From positions 1-51,020 of the forward strand of contig DATBMY010000447.1 of NCBI GenBank assembly GCA_036554605.1: a stretch of DNA of 51,020 nucleotides, read 5' to 3'. Each line of letters begins with the position of its first letter. Position 1 is the first letter of the stretch. A program made the translations under genes and the position numbers. The stretch is from DATBMY01 sp036554605. GTDB lineage: Bacteria > Acidobacteriota > Blastocatellia > UBA7656. Below the pieces are notes generated by a model. The model saw only the letters and a program-made list of their open reading frames with translations, made no database searches and was not told the origin of the DNA. This document shows positions 8,117-15,744 of this stretch, in pieces.

Positions 8117-8962
8117 TCAGTACTGATAGAACCCCTTGCCCGTTTTACGACCCAGCCAACCCGCGTCAACATATTTCTTTAGCAGCGGGCACGGCCTGTA
8201 CTTCGGATCGTTGAAGCCATCATATAACACATTCATAATCGCGAGGCAAACATCAAGTCCTATGAAGTCGGCGAGCTGTAGCGGTCCCATTGGGTGATTC
8301 ATTCCAAGCTTCATCACCTCATCTATGGCGCTGGCTGAGCCGACGCCCTCGTAGAGCGCGAAGATCGCTTCGTTGATCATAGGCATCAGCACGCGATTGG
8401 AGACAAAGCCGGGCGCGTCGTTGACCTCGACGGCGGTCTTGCCCATGCTCTCGGCCAGCTGGCGCGTCGCCTCGTAAGTATGATCGGATGTCGCGATCCC
8501 TCGGATAATCTCTACGAGCTTCATCACCGGGACGGGATTCATAAAGTGCATGCCGATAAAGCGGTCGGGGCGGCTCGTTACGGCCGCAAGCTTCGTGATG
8601 GAGATGGAGCTGGTATTGCTGGCCAGTATCACATCGTCGCCGGCGAGTTCGTCGATCTGGCGGAAGAGTGTCGATTTTGCGGCGAGGTCCTCCGTTATCG
8701 CTTCGACTATGAAATCCGCCCCGTCGAGATCGGAAAGATCCGTAGTCGGGCGTATGCGCGCAATGATCTCTCGCTTTTCGTCGGCTGAAAGACGCTGCTT
8801 GTCGACGTCGCGCTGGAGGCTCTTGTCTATTGCCGAAATACCGCGCTGCAGGAACTCCTGCTTCATATCGCACATGACCACGTCAAAGCCCGTGCGCGCG
8901 CCCACCTGCGCAATCCCGTTACCCATCGTCCCTGATCCCACAACGCCAAATCTCTTTATCAC
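8117..8962 (-). CDS. hbd: 3-hydroxybutyryl-CoA dehydrogenase
   Basis: Catalyses NAD(P)-dependent interconversion of 3-hydroxyacyl-CoA and acetoacyl-CoA in fatty acid or butyrate-type metabolism. The Rossmann motif GVVGSGTMGNGIA lies at the N-terminus. Other family marks are ASNTSSISIT, the catalytic-histidine region GMHFMNPVPVM, the helical domain start DAPGFVSNRVLMPMINEA and the C-terminal NHPMGPLQLADFIGLD and GRKTGKGFYQY. I choose GTG 8962 because GGAGG lies 5 nt upstream and the product (281 residues, MIKRFGVVG) has the family's usual length. ATG 8974 is the alternative but has no ribosome site. The TMTC-like gene upstream ends 73 nt before. Single-domain form, not fused to a hydratase. 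Confidence 0.93.
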   Translation of the reverse strand: MIKRFGVVGSGTMGNGIAQVGARTGFDVVMCDMKQEFLQRGISAIDKSLQRDVDKQRLSADEKREIIARIRPTTDLSDLDGADFIVEAITEDLAAKSTLFRQIDELAGDDVILASNTSSISITKLAAVTSRPDRFIGMHFMNPVPVMKLVEIIRGIATSDHTYEATRQLAESMGKTAVEVNDAPGFVSNRVLMPMINEAIFALYEGVGSASAIDEVMKLGMNHPMGPLQLADFIGLDVCLAIMNVLYDGFNDPKYRPCPLLKKYVDAGWLGRKTGKGFYQY

Positions 8963-9035
8963 CACAGCCTCCATCAATTGTTGAATGAGCGCGCTCTGAT
9001 TATATCCCACGCGCGCCCTTTTGGCTCCTCTTAGT

Positions 9036-11045
9036 TCAGTTAGCCCTTCGCTCCAGTTTTTGCAGGTAATCCTCGACGTCTTTGCGAACGGGGGTGCCGG
9101 GCAAGGCCAGCTCAAGATATTTTCTAAACTCCGCGATGGCCTGCTGCGGCTGCTTCATTTCCTCGTAGGTGCGGCCGAGGTTGACGTGAATTGAGGCAAA
9201 CCATTCGGGGACGTGCTCCTGCGTGCGCTTGAACATGGCGAGCGACTCGTCAAAGCGCCGCGTCCTGAAGTATAAGTCCGCCAGAGCGTGAGAGGCGACG
9301 GGCCGGGGCTCGATCTCCATCGTCCGGGTCAAATGCTGTTCGGCGCGCGCGGTGTCATCGGCGCGGGCCTGGCGGGGGGCGGCGGGACCCGCCGCCTCGG
9401 CGCGTCTCATGTAGAGCTGTCCCAGATTAAGGTGGATAGTCGTAATCTCTTTCTTGTTCGAGGGCCGCATCTCCAATTGTTGGAGTGCGGTTTCCAGTAT
9501 TTCTATCGCCTCGTTTATTCTGCCCAGCCGGAAAGCAACGTAGCTCGACGCGAGATACGCGACCGGACTGTCCGGGCCAAAGCTGAGCGCAACCTCCGCT
9601 TGAGCCTCTCCCTCCTTGACCCAGCCCGCATCCATGTATGCGCGGGCAAGCGCCGCGTGGGCGCGGGCGGAATCGGGAGCAACCGCAACACTGTTCTTAC
9701 AGATTGTCAGCGTATCTCGCCAGGCGCGATTATGTAGAAAATGGGCTACGCCCCAAACCGTGATTATCAAGACCGCAGCAATAGTGGCCGTGACCTTCCC
9801 GCGAACCGCGCCTCGTCCCTCGGCCAGCCAGTTTATTGCGAGCGCGACGGCGAGACAGAACCCGACTGACGGTAGATAAAGGTATCGCTCCTGGACCAGG
9901 TATTCTGGATCGAAATGGCGTATTCCGAACAGTGGAGGGGCGAGCAGCGTGATAAACCATAGCGCCGCAAATTTCAGTGCGCGCTCACGAGACTTCCATA
10001 CGCCAACCCCGAGAGCGAGTATCAAGGCGAGCGGCGCGATAAAGGAGAGGCTCAGCGGAGTTTCGACTACAGCGGTATAATGCTGATAGCTGTATCCGGC
10101 GGGCAGTATCATCAACTTCAGGTACTTTGCCACGGCGAGAGGCGCGGTCAGAATAATATGAGCGAGCGAATGGCGCGCTATCTGATCCGACAGCAACGCG
10201 TCCAGCGCGTTGTAGCGCATCAATAAATAGATAAGAGTCGGGATCAAAAACAACGCTGCGCGTTTTATGGCGACCAAAAGCAGGCGCCGGCCCGAGATAG
10301 GGCCCGCACGGAGATAATACTCCGTATAAATGACGACCAGCGGCATCGCGAGCGCAGTCTCTTTGTTGAGCAATGCGAGCAGGTATAGCAACAGCGAAAC
10401 AGCGGCGAGCGGAAAGCTCTCCGTCTTGCGATAACGAAGATAGGCGTAATATGAAGAAAGCAGAAAGAGCGCCAGCAGCAACTCGGTCGCGCTCGCTAAC
10501 CACGCCACTGCTTCTGCGTGCGTGGGATGTGCGGCGAAGAGTGCGGCGGTCAAAAGCCCAATCCGCCTCTGTCCAGTAAGCTCCGAGATCACCGCGAAAA
10601 CCAGAAACGTGACCCCGGCATGCAATAGCACGCTCATAAGGTGCCAGGCCCAGGCCGTTTGCCCGAACAGCGCATAATTGATCGTGAAGAGCACATTCAA
10701 GAAGGGCCGGTAATAAGAGCTAACGGCGAAGTTTATGTCTTCGGTCGCGAATGACCAGATGCTGGTCGTGAAGGCGCGGGGCAGATTGCTGAAGCTCTTC
10801 ACATATTCGTTGCGCAGTATCTGTAAAGAATCGTCTGCCGCGAACCCGTTCCATAGGGTGTTGATCGATACGATGATTGCGATAGCGACCGGCAAAAGCG
10901 CGTACGCGGCGCGAAAACTTTGTCCCGGAACCTTTTCGTATCTCCCGGCGCTCTCCGGGCCGCGTGCCTCGGCAAGCGCAGGAGCTGACGCGGGCGACAC
11001 CTGAGCCGCGCGGGACTGACCGGTTAAGTTATTTTTTTTTGGCAT
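9036..11045 (-). CDS. TMTC-like GT-C glycosyltransferase with C-terminal TPRs
   Basis: A 669-residue polytopic membrane protein. After a disordered N-terminus (1-45) come about 10-11 hydrophobic segments (48-440). The first large loop has the acidic pair of GT-C enzymes (NGFAADDSLQ), then SSYYRPFLNVLFTINY and AAHPTHAEAV, all typical of the TMTC/PMT-like family of polyprenyl-phosphate-sugar transferases. The C-terminal part (about 450-665) holds TPRs (ARAHAALARAYMDAG, FASIHVNLGRTYEEM). Probably transfers a sugar to proteins or lipids on the outer face of the inner membrane; donor and target are unknown. No clear ribosome site is seen before ATG 11045. It is followed on the same strand by the dehydrogenase gene. 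Confidence 0.8.
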   Translation of the reverse strand: MPKKNNLTGQSRAAQVSPASAPALAEARGPESAGRYEKVPGQSFRAAYALLPVAIAIIVSINTLWNGFAADDSLQILRNEYVKSFSNLPRAFTTSIWSFATEDINFAVSSYYRPFLNVLFTINYALFGQTAWAWHLMSVLLHAGVTFLVFAVISELTGQRRIGLLTAALFAAHPTHAEAVAWLASATELLLALFLLSSYYAYLRYRKTESFPLAAVSLLLYLLALLNKETALAMPLVVIYTEYYLRAGPISGRRLLLVAIKRAALFLIPTLIYLLMRYNALDALLSDQIARHSLAHIILTAPLAVAKYLKLMILPAGYSYQHYTAVVETPLSLSFIAPLALILALGVGVWKSRERALKFAALWFITLLAPPLFGIRHFDPEYLVQERYLYLPSVGFCLAVALAINWLAEGRGAVRGKVTATIAAVLIITVWGVAHFLHNRAWRDTLTICKNSVAVAPDSARAHAALARAYMDAGWVKEGEAQAEVALSFGPDSPVAYLASSYVAFRLGRINEAIEILETALQQLEMRPSNKKEITTIHLNLGQLYMRRAEAAGPAAPRQARADDTARAEQHLTRTMEIEPRPVASHALADLYFRTRRFDESLAMFKRTQEHVPEWFASIHVNLGRTYEEMKQPQQAIAEFRKYLELALPGTPVRKDVEDYLQKLERRAN

Positions 11046-11315
11046 GGCTTTGAAAGAGGCTCATAAACTGCGTTCGATCCGGCGCGCCGTGCGTATCTAT
11101 AAGAGTGACGGGCCCGGCCAACGCGAGAATAGATTCTAAGCAAGGCAAGGTTGGCAGCGCAAGATTGCCCGTGACCCGTACGGTGTTTATGCCGTTTGAA
11201 CTAACGGGCGGGCGTGTTCGTAGGTATCGCTTGAATGACATCCTGAATGGTTGGAGCATCGTCAGTCAATTGTTGCTAGTTGGTACTTTTAGAAAGAAAC
11301 GGGAGAGGAATCTTT

Positions 11316-12269
11316 ATGAAGAGAATCGCTTTTCTATCGCTGGCGCTGGCGCTGGCGATAAGCGTCGGTGTTAACGGAACTTCAGCGCGCCCGACCGCGC
11401 AGGCGGGCGCTGGCCTGCTTCAGCTTCTGCCTGATGGCAGCGGCGTCGCCATAGTCGACGTACAAAAGATAGCCGGGAGCAGCCTCTGGGCAACGCTTGC
11501 GTCACAGGATTCGATCAAGAAGGGTATAGGTGACGTGCAAGAGGAGTTGACGAAGGTGGGCATAAGCCTCTCCGACATCGAGACGGCGGCCGTTTCGTTT
11601 GCGGTTTCGGGAGGTGGGCAGACGACAGTCATCGTGACCGGCTCGTTCAATCAGGATAGGATACTGGCTCATTTGCGCGAAAAGGAGAACGTCAAGGTCA
11701 CAACCGAGAGTTACAAGGGCGCTCAGATCTTTAATATCGGCACCACGAACAAGCCGAGCGATGGCGCGTTTTCATTTTATGACCCCCGCACCGTGGTGGT
11801 CGGGTCAATAGCCGGCGTTCGCGCGGCTATTGATGTGAAGACGGGCTCGCGGCCCAGCATCGCGCAGAACTCGAAGCTCGCTTCGGCCCTGGCTTTAAAC
11901 CCGCCAGCCGCGATCAGCTTTGCCGTTGATATGCCGCCCAGCGCCTTTGGTGCAAAGGCGGGGAACTCCTCTATACCGATCCCCGACTTTTCAAACGTCA
12001 AGATGATCTTCGGAACCGTGGATGTAGCTGTTGGGCTCGACATTAACGCGACGCTGCGCACGGAAAAGGCGGAGCAAGCGCAGGAGCTGGCAACCCGGCT
12101 CAACTCGCTGCTCGAAATGGGCAAGGCCTTCCTGGGCTCAATGACAGGTGACCCGAAGATGGCGGGAATTGCCGAGGCGCTCAAGACCGTAACCGTGAGC
12201 GGCAGCGATATTGACGTGAAAATAGTTGGCAGCATTCCCGGCGAGGTCTTAACGCAGCTTATGCGTTAA
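11316..12269 (+). CDS. Secreted protein of unknown function
   Basis: A 317-residue exported protein: MKRIAFLSLALALAISVG is a clear signal peptide. ATG 11316 is preceded by GGGAGAGGAA; an in-frame start at 11280 would put 12 residues before the signal and is unlikely. The mature part has two similar alpha/beta halves (DGSGVAIVDVQKIAGSS, then PPAAISFAVDMPP), reminiscent of DUF3352-like proteins, but I cannot assign a family with certainty. No catalytic motif and no membrane anchor are visible. It is transcribed alone and ends in the terminator at 12288-12349. Confidence 0.7.
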   Translation: MKRIAFLSLALALAISVGVNGTSARPTAQAGAGLLQLLPDGSGVAIVDVQKIAGSSLWATLASQDSIKKGIGDVQEELTKVGISLSDIETAAVSFAVSGGGQTTVIVTGSFNQDRILAHLREKENVKVTTESYKGAQIFNIGTTNKPSDGAFSFYDPRTVVVGSIAGVRAAIDVKTGSRPSIAQNSKLASALALNPPAAISFAVDMPPSAFGAKAGNSSIPIPDFSNVKMIFGTVDVAVGLDINATLRTEKAEQAQELATRLNSLLEMGKAFLGSMTGDPKMAGIAEALKTVTVSGSDIDVKIVGSIPGEVLTQLMR

Positions 12270-12287
12270 GCAAAAGGCTCGGAACAA

Positions 12288-12349
12288 GAATAAAGCCGCG
12301 GAGCGGGATTATGTTGATCATAATCCTCGCCTTCCGCGGCCTTATTTTT
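12288..12349. terminator. Rho-independent terminator between convergent genes
   Basis: Long imperfect hairpin: AATAAAGCCGCGGA on the left pairs with TCCGCGGCCTTATT-like sequence on the right, with an inner ATTATG/CATAAT pairing. The right arm ends in TTATTTTT, and the left side is A-rich, so it can serve both the secreted-protein gene and the convergent response regulator. Confidence 0.75.
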
Positions 12350-12365
12350 CTGGGCGCCGGGACCG

Positions 12366-12755
12366 TCAGCCCTCTTTGAAGCTCGAATTGTTACGTGAAA
12401 GGAGCGTCTTTATGCCCCCTATCAGCGTCTCGAACTCGACGGGCTTCGACGTGGCATAATCTGCGCCCATCTGTAATGCCTCGCTCGCCACGGCGCTCCC
12501 ATACGCCGTGATTGCCATAATAGGTATACTCTGTAACATCGGATGCTCGCGCAGAATTCTTATCATTTCGATGCCGTTGAGGTTCGGCATGTGTATGTCG
12601 GTTATTATCAGGTCGGGAAGCTCGGCTTCGGCGACTTCCAGACCAATCTGCCCGTCGCCGGCCGTAACGACCGAGTAAGATTCCATCTCTAAAAGCTTAG
12701 CCATCATCTCGCGAGTATCGTCGCTATCATCGACAACCAGGATCTTATCCGGCAC
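12366..12755 (-). CDS. Single-domain response regulator (CheY-like receiver)
   Basis: A 129-residue stand-alone receiver. The acidic pocket is Asp9/Asp10 (VVDDSDD), the phospho-acceptor is Asp53 (ITDIHMP), and the switch residues Thr83 (AITAYG) and Lys104 (SKPVE) are present, so it should be phosphorylatable. There is no output domain and no histidine kinase nearby. I choose GTG 12755: AGAAAGGA lies 8 nt upstream and the receiver begins at once (VPDKILVVDD). The longer ATG start at 12809 would add an 18-residue arginine- and cysteine-containing leader unlike the family. It may act in a phosphorelay or by protein contact. Confidence 0.88.
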   Translation of the reverse strand: MPDKILVVDDSDDTREMMAKLLEMESYSVVTAGDGQIGLEVAEAELPDLIITDIHMPNLNGIEMIRILREHPMLQSIPIMAITAYGSAVASEALQMGADYATSKPVEFETLIGGIKTLLSRNNSSFKEG

Positions 12756-13169
12756 AATCAGAATCCTTTCTGTAGCTTCTCTTCCACTGCATCTTTTTGC
12801 CCAAAGCAAGCGAGGGACATTGAGCCTGCCGGCGGCTTAATAAAATCGCGCTCCGTCGCCAAACATAAAAGAAGGCGCGTGAAGCTATAGTAATGAATCA
12901 ACATTTTAAACGCATCAGGAGACGTCGTTGCAGGGTAGGCGAAGCGGCAGATACTATGATATTTACTTTGACTGGATAAACAGCGGCTGTCGCAGGCTGC
13001 CGGCCATTGCGCTTCATCGCTTCTTTTAAATTCAGCGTCTGCGTTAATGCTGTGCTAGCACTGCTAAGGTTGTCCACTTCGGCTTCCCCCGTACACAAAG
13101 TAGCTCAACCTAAAGGGTGAGTGGATTATATTCGAAAGAGGCTTGAGTGTCTACGGAGGGAGCGATTTA
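12756..13169. other. Intergenic region without a recognisable gene
   Basis: About 410 nt between the receiver gene and the metalloprotease gene, both on the minus strand. No reading frame here has a convincing ribosome site or protein-like composition. No strong hairpin followed by T was found. It probably holds the receiver's promoter. Confidence 0.4.
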
Positions 13170-13796
13170 CTATGCGGTTTGCTTGCGTCGCGACTTGTAG
13201 TCGGCCCACAGGCGGCAAACCTTGATCCTGTACTCAACAAGGTCGCGGCTGACGCGATAACGTCGGGCTATCAGTTCGGCGCTCTTGCCCGCTTCAACCG
13301 CGTGCTTTAGAGCGAAATAGGGGATTAAGGTGGCGGCGCCCACCGCATAAGCGACCTCTTCCTGGTTCTTGTCGAAATCGCGAAAGCGTACGCCCGCCGT
13401 CTCTTCAGCTATCATGAGCTTAGTTGGTGAGTGGCCCAAAATGACGTGGCAAATCTCCTCCATAAGCGTAGCGGCCTGGCGTTCGCGGGTGTGATTCGGA
13501 TTGAGGAAGACCAGTCGCGAGCCGTCGGGCAGGGGGCGGCTTGCCCCGCCCGACCAGCCCTTTCCGCTGTCTCCGAGCAGAACGCGCCTGCTTTCAGCCG
13601 ACAGCCCCTCGACCGACTTCAAATCCATAACCCGGATCTTCACATAGGGGGCTAGCTTCCAGGGGTCGAGGGGCTGATCGAGGGGCGTCGCCGCGAACTC
13701 TCGGATCTTTAGCGCAATGCGCTCGTAAACGCGCCGCTTCGCCGTCGGTGGTAGCATCTCTTCAATCGAGTGAACCTGACTTGCGTCGCTATTCAT
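13170..13796 (-). CDS. ImmA/IrrE-family metallo-endopeptidase
   Basis: A 208-residue protein of the ImmA/IrrE (COG2856) family, whose members cleave a partner XRE repressor. The active-site helix reads LMEEICHVILGH: the usual HExxH is replaced by EExxH (Glu113, Glu114, His117) with a further His122, and the third-ligand helix is NQEEVAYAVGAATLIP (about 145-160). The C-terminal part (165-205) is helical and HTH-like (SAELIARRYRVSRDLVEYRI). The start ATG 13796 overlaps the stop of the XRE gene by 8 nt (ATGAATAG), so the pair is translationally coupled. By analogy with ImmA/ImmR and IrrE/DdrO it should inactivate the repressor encoded just upstream. The altered first ligand leaves peptidase activity open. 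Confidence 0.82.
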   Translation of the reverse strand: MNSDASQVHSIEEMLPPTAKRRVYERIALKIREFAATPLDQPLDPWKLAPYVKIRVMDLKSVEGLSAESRRVLLGDSGKGWSGGASRPLPDGSRLVFLNPNHTRERQAATLMEEICHVILGHSPTKLMIAEETAGVRFRDFDKNQEEVAYAVGAATLIPYFALKHAVEAGKSAELIARRYRVSRDLVEYRIKVCRLWADYKSRRKQTA

Positions 13797-14226
13797 TAGT
13801 GTCGGTCTGCGTCGTGTTGCCCTTATTGGAAAACTGCGTGTAGGCGACCCGGAACAACTCCGCCAGCGCCTTGGCCATATCCGGGTTGAGATTGCGGTCA
13901 GCCCGCAGGTGCGCTTCAACTATGCTCGGCGTCGATTCGGTCGGGAAATATATGACCGGCTCAACGTAAGCGGCCGCGCCGCGGAATTCCTTATCTTCCC
14001 CCAGCAGAGTCCCTCTCATCAATCGCTCAAGCGGGATACCTAGCCACGACGCGAGACGGGCAAGCGTCGCGCTGTCGGGCACCCCTATCCCGTTTTCGAT
14101 CCTTGAAAGAGTCGAGGCGCTCACATTTATCCTTGTTGCAACCTGACGCAACGACATCTTTTCATCCAGCCTTTTGCGTTTCACGTACTCACCCAACTCA
14201 ACGATATTTAGCGTAGCTTCTGTCAT
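13789..14226 (-). CDS. XRE-family transcriptional repressor
   Basis: A 145-residue regulator. Residues 12-68 form a lambda-repressor-type helix-turn-helix (MSLRQVATRINVSASTLSRIENG, helices 2 and 3 at about 26-47). Residues 80-145 form a small helical C-terminal domain (YFPTESTPSIVEAHLRADRNLNPDMAKALAELFRVAY) similar in layout to DdrO/ImmR-type repressors, which are inactivated by a protease. ATG 14226 is set by the excellent AAGGAGGT ribosome site 10 nt upstream. It precedes and overlaps the ImmA/IrrE-type gene and diverges from the recombination genes at 14366-16239. The likely role is repression of the divergent promoter and of its own. Confidence 0.85.
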   Translation of the reverse strand: MTEATLNIVELGEYVKRKRLDEKMSLRQVATRINVSASTLSRIENGIGVPDSATLARLASWLGIPLERLMRGTLLGEDKEFRGAAAYVEPVIYFPTESTPSIVEAHLRADRNLNPDMAKALAELFRVAYTQFSNKGNTTQTDTNE

Positions 14227-14258
14227 ATAAGGGTCGACCTCCTTAGACCTCTCGCTCC

Positions 14259-14288
14259 TGTATAACATAATTTGTGTCACGCTTGCAA
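14259..14288 (-). promoter_or_regulatory. Probable promoter of the XRE-protease pair
   Basis: On the minus strand TTGCAA (14288-14283) and TATACA (14264-14259) are 18 nt apart, giving a reasonable -35/-10 pair about 30 nt before the XRE start codon. It is back-to-back with the divergent promoter at 14304-14332. Confidence 0.45.
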
Positions 14289-14303
14289 CGATTTATTTTA
14301 TCC

Positions 14304-14348
14304 TTGAAACAATCCGGAACCTCCGGTACAATGTTTCACGTATGAAAC
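14304..14348 (+). promoter_or_regulatory. Strong sigma-70 promoter with palindromic operator
   Basis: TTGAAA (14304-14309) and TACAAT (14327-14332) are exactly 17 nt apart, close to the sigma-70 consensus. Directly downstream, over the expected transcription start, is a perfect inverted repeat GTTTCA-cgta-TGAAAC (14333-14348). A further TGAAAC half-site lies inside the -35 region (14305-14310). This is the layout of a repressor site for the adjacent XRE protein, controlling the operon 14366-16239. That the XRE protein binds here is inference. Confidence 0.75.
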
Positions 14349-14365
14349 AGCAGGAGGCGAGCAAG

Positions 14366-14539
14366 ATGCCTAACGGGTATTTAGGAGAGTTCGACCGGGA
14401 GCTGGAGTTCTGGGAAGGCTATGAATTCTGGTCAGCCCAGCTTGAAGCGAAGATGGAAGAGTGGGATGGTCCTGGGGCAGAGAAGCTGAAGATTGTCGAT
14501 TTCAGGCAAAGCGAGGGAAGTGATGTCCTCCCGTTTTGA
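14366..14539 (+). CDS. Very small acidic protein of unknown function
   Basis: A 57-residue protein rich in Glu, Trp, Tyr and Phe (GYLGEFDRELEFWEGYEFW, then WSAQLEAKMEEW), probably all helical and acidic. An in-frame ATG at 14342 lies within the presumed operator and almost on the transcription start. ATG 14366 has a proper ribosome site (CAGGAGG, 14349-14355) and is preferred. First gene of the operon downstream of the regulated promoter, overlapping the next gene by 17 nt. I recognise no family. Small acidic proteins at this place in phage-like recombination modules can be inhibitors or accessory factors, but nothing here proves that. Confidence 0.55.
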   Translation: MPNGYLGEFDRELEFWEGYEFWSAQLEAKMEEWDGPGAEKLKIVDFRQSEGSDVLPF

Positions 14540-14693
14540 TGAATTCTGGGACAGTTTCGACGCGCTCTGGCGCCGCATAGAGGTTCTAGGCCGCCGCGTA
14601 AAGGATTTGGAAGCGCGCCTGGAGTTTCTGGAGTCGCCCGGGGTGTTGGATAAGACTAAAAAGGAGCAACCGGCAGATGAGCGCAGCAATTGA
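14523..14693 (+). CDS. Very small coiled-coil protein of unknown function
   Basis: A 56-residue protein. The central part (FDALWRRIEVLGRRVKDLEARLEFLE) has clear heptad spacing of hydrophobics and should form a coiled coil, so it probably works as an oligomer or tether. Start ATG 14523 has GAGG 7 nt upstream; it overlaps the preceding gene by 17 nt and the following SWIM-Rad52 gene by 17 nt. Such tight packing means the three are translated from one message. The C-terminus is charged (DKTKKEQPADERSN). No family recognised. Confidence 0.55.
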   Translation: MSSRFDEFWDSFDALWRRIEVLGRRVKDLEARLEFLESPGVLDKTKKEQPADERSN

Positions 14694-15699
14694 AGATCCC
14701 AGCCTGGTTATAAATCGGGCAAAGACGATAGCCGCCATGGGTATGGTTGAGCGCGATTATGACGGGTTCAATGTCATTTCGCCCGGCGTGAAGAAAGAGA
14801 GCTTCCGCGTCTGGAAGGATGAAGAGGGTCGCGTGCAATGCAACTGCCCGCGGTTTGACGAGCTACGCGCGAATGATCCGCGATTTCGTTGCGAACACAT
14901 CCTGGCGGTGAAGTTTCACCTGGAGCCGCCTGACGAAGAGCCGATTGCGGTGACCGAGCCCGCAGGCGAAAAGCAGCCGCGACGAAAGTCGGCTCGTGCC
15001 GCCGCGGCTGAACTCTTTAACGAGGAGACGGACCATATTGAGTCAGGAGGTAAGCTAATCACCATGCCGTTTGCTGAAACTCTTAAAGAATTGTCGCAGG
15101 CCGTATCGCCTGAGTTGATAAAACAGCGCATCGGGTGGCGCGACCGCATGGGCCGCGAGCACGAGGTCGATTATGTCGAGTGGCACGTAGTCGCTGACTT
15201 GCTAGATAGGATCTGCCCGGACTGGTCGCACGAGGTTCTCTCTATCAAGCAGATAGGCGATTATGTCGCCGTGACCGCTTCTATAACCATACAGGGCGTG
15301 ACCCGGCAGGGCGTTGGGACCGGCTCCGCTTATGACGAGAAAGGGATCAAGAAGGCCGAGCACGATGCCTTGAAGCGGGCCGCGGTCAAGTTCGGCATCG
15401 CGCGTGAGCTTTATAGGCGCGAAGAGGAAGAGGCCACCGAGAAGCGCTCGGGCGGCGCGAGTGCCAAAGCTGATTTTCCACGCGAGCCTATAGCAAAAAC
15501 AATGGCCGATCTTGTGACTCCGAAACAGCTCGTCGCGATTCGGGCCATCGCCAGTGCGCAGGCTATTGACGCCGAGGCCGACTGTCTTGAGATGCTCAAG
15601 TGCCGGCCCGAAGAGTTGTCGCGGCGAGCAGCAAGCGCCTTTATCGATTATCTGAAATCGAAATCGGCGGGTGCGGAAGAGATACGCCACGCCGGATAG
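14677..15699 (+). CDS. Rad52/22-like single-strand annealing protein with N-terminal SWIM zinc finger
   Basis: A 340-residue protein. Residues 55-74 are a SWIM zinc finger, C-x-C-x14-C-x-H (Cys55, Cys57, Cys72, His74). Residues about 132-250 are a Rad52/Rad22-type annealing domain: EWHVVADLLDRICPDWSHEV, an ITIQGVTRQGVGTGSA strand pair and the signature DEKGIKKAEHDALKRAAVKFGIARELY. Residues 285-335 (VTPKQLVAIRAIA, then ASAFIDYLKS) form a helical tail like that of phage Rad52/ERF-type recombinases. Likely binds and anneals single-stranded DNA in repair. AAGGAG lies 10 nt before ATG 14677. Deinococcus DdrA is also a Rad52-family protein, and phages carry similar ones; the SWIM fusion is the unusual part. 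Confidence 0.85.
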   Translation: MSAAIEDPSLVINRAKTIAAMGMVERDYDGFNVISPGVKKESFRVWKDEEGRVQCNCPRFDELRANDPRFRCEHILAVKFHLEPPDEEPIAVTEPAGEKQPRRKSARAAAAELFNEETDHIESGGKLITMPFAETLKELSQAVSPELIKQRIGWRDRMGREHEVDYVEWHVVADLLDRICPDWSHEVLSIKQIGDYVAVTASITIQGVTRQGVGTGSAYDEKGIKKAEHDALKRAAVKFGIARELYRREEEEATEKRSGGASAKADFPREPIAKTMADLVTPKQLVAIRAIASAQAIDAEADCLEMLKCRPEELSRRAASAFIDYLKSKSAGAEEIRHAG

Positions 15700-15744
15700 G
15701 CAATCTTTCGGAAGCGCGCTCGTTAGTAGTGAGGAGGAAGTAAG

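Noticed and set aside
11029..11259. 76-codon minus-strand frame before the TMTC-like gene
   Set aside because: It overlaps the TMTC-like gene's start, and has no ribosome site or protein-like pattern.
12898..13098. 66-codon minus-strand frame in the gap after the receiver gene
   Set aside because: No ribosome site and an unstructured composition; I see no reason to call a gene.
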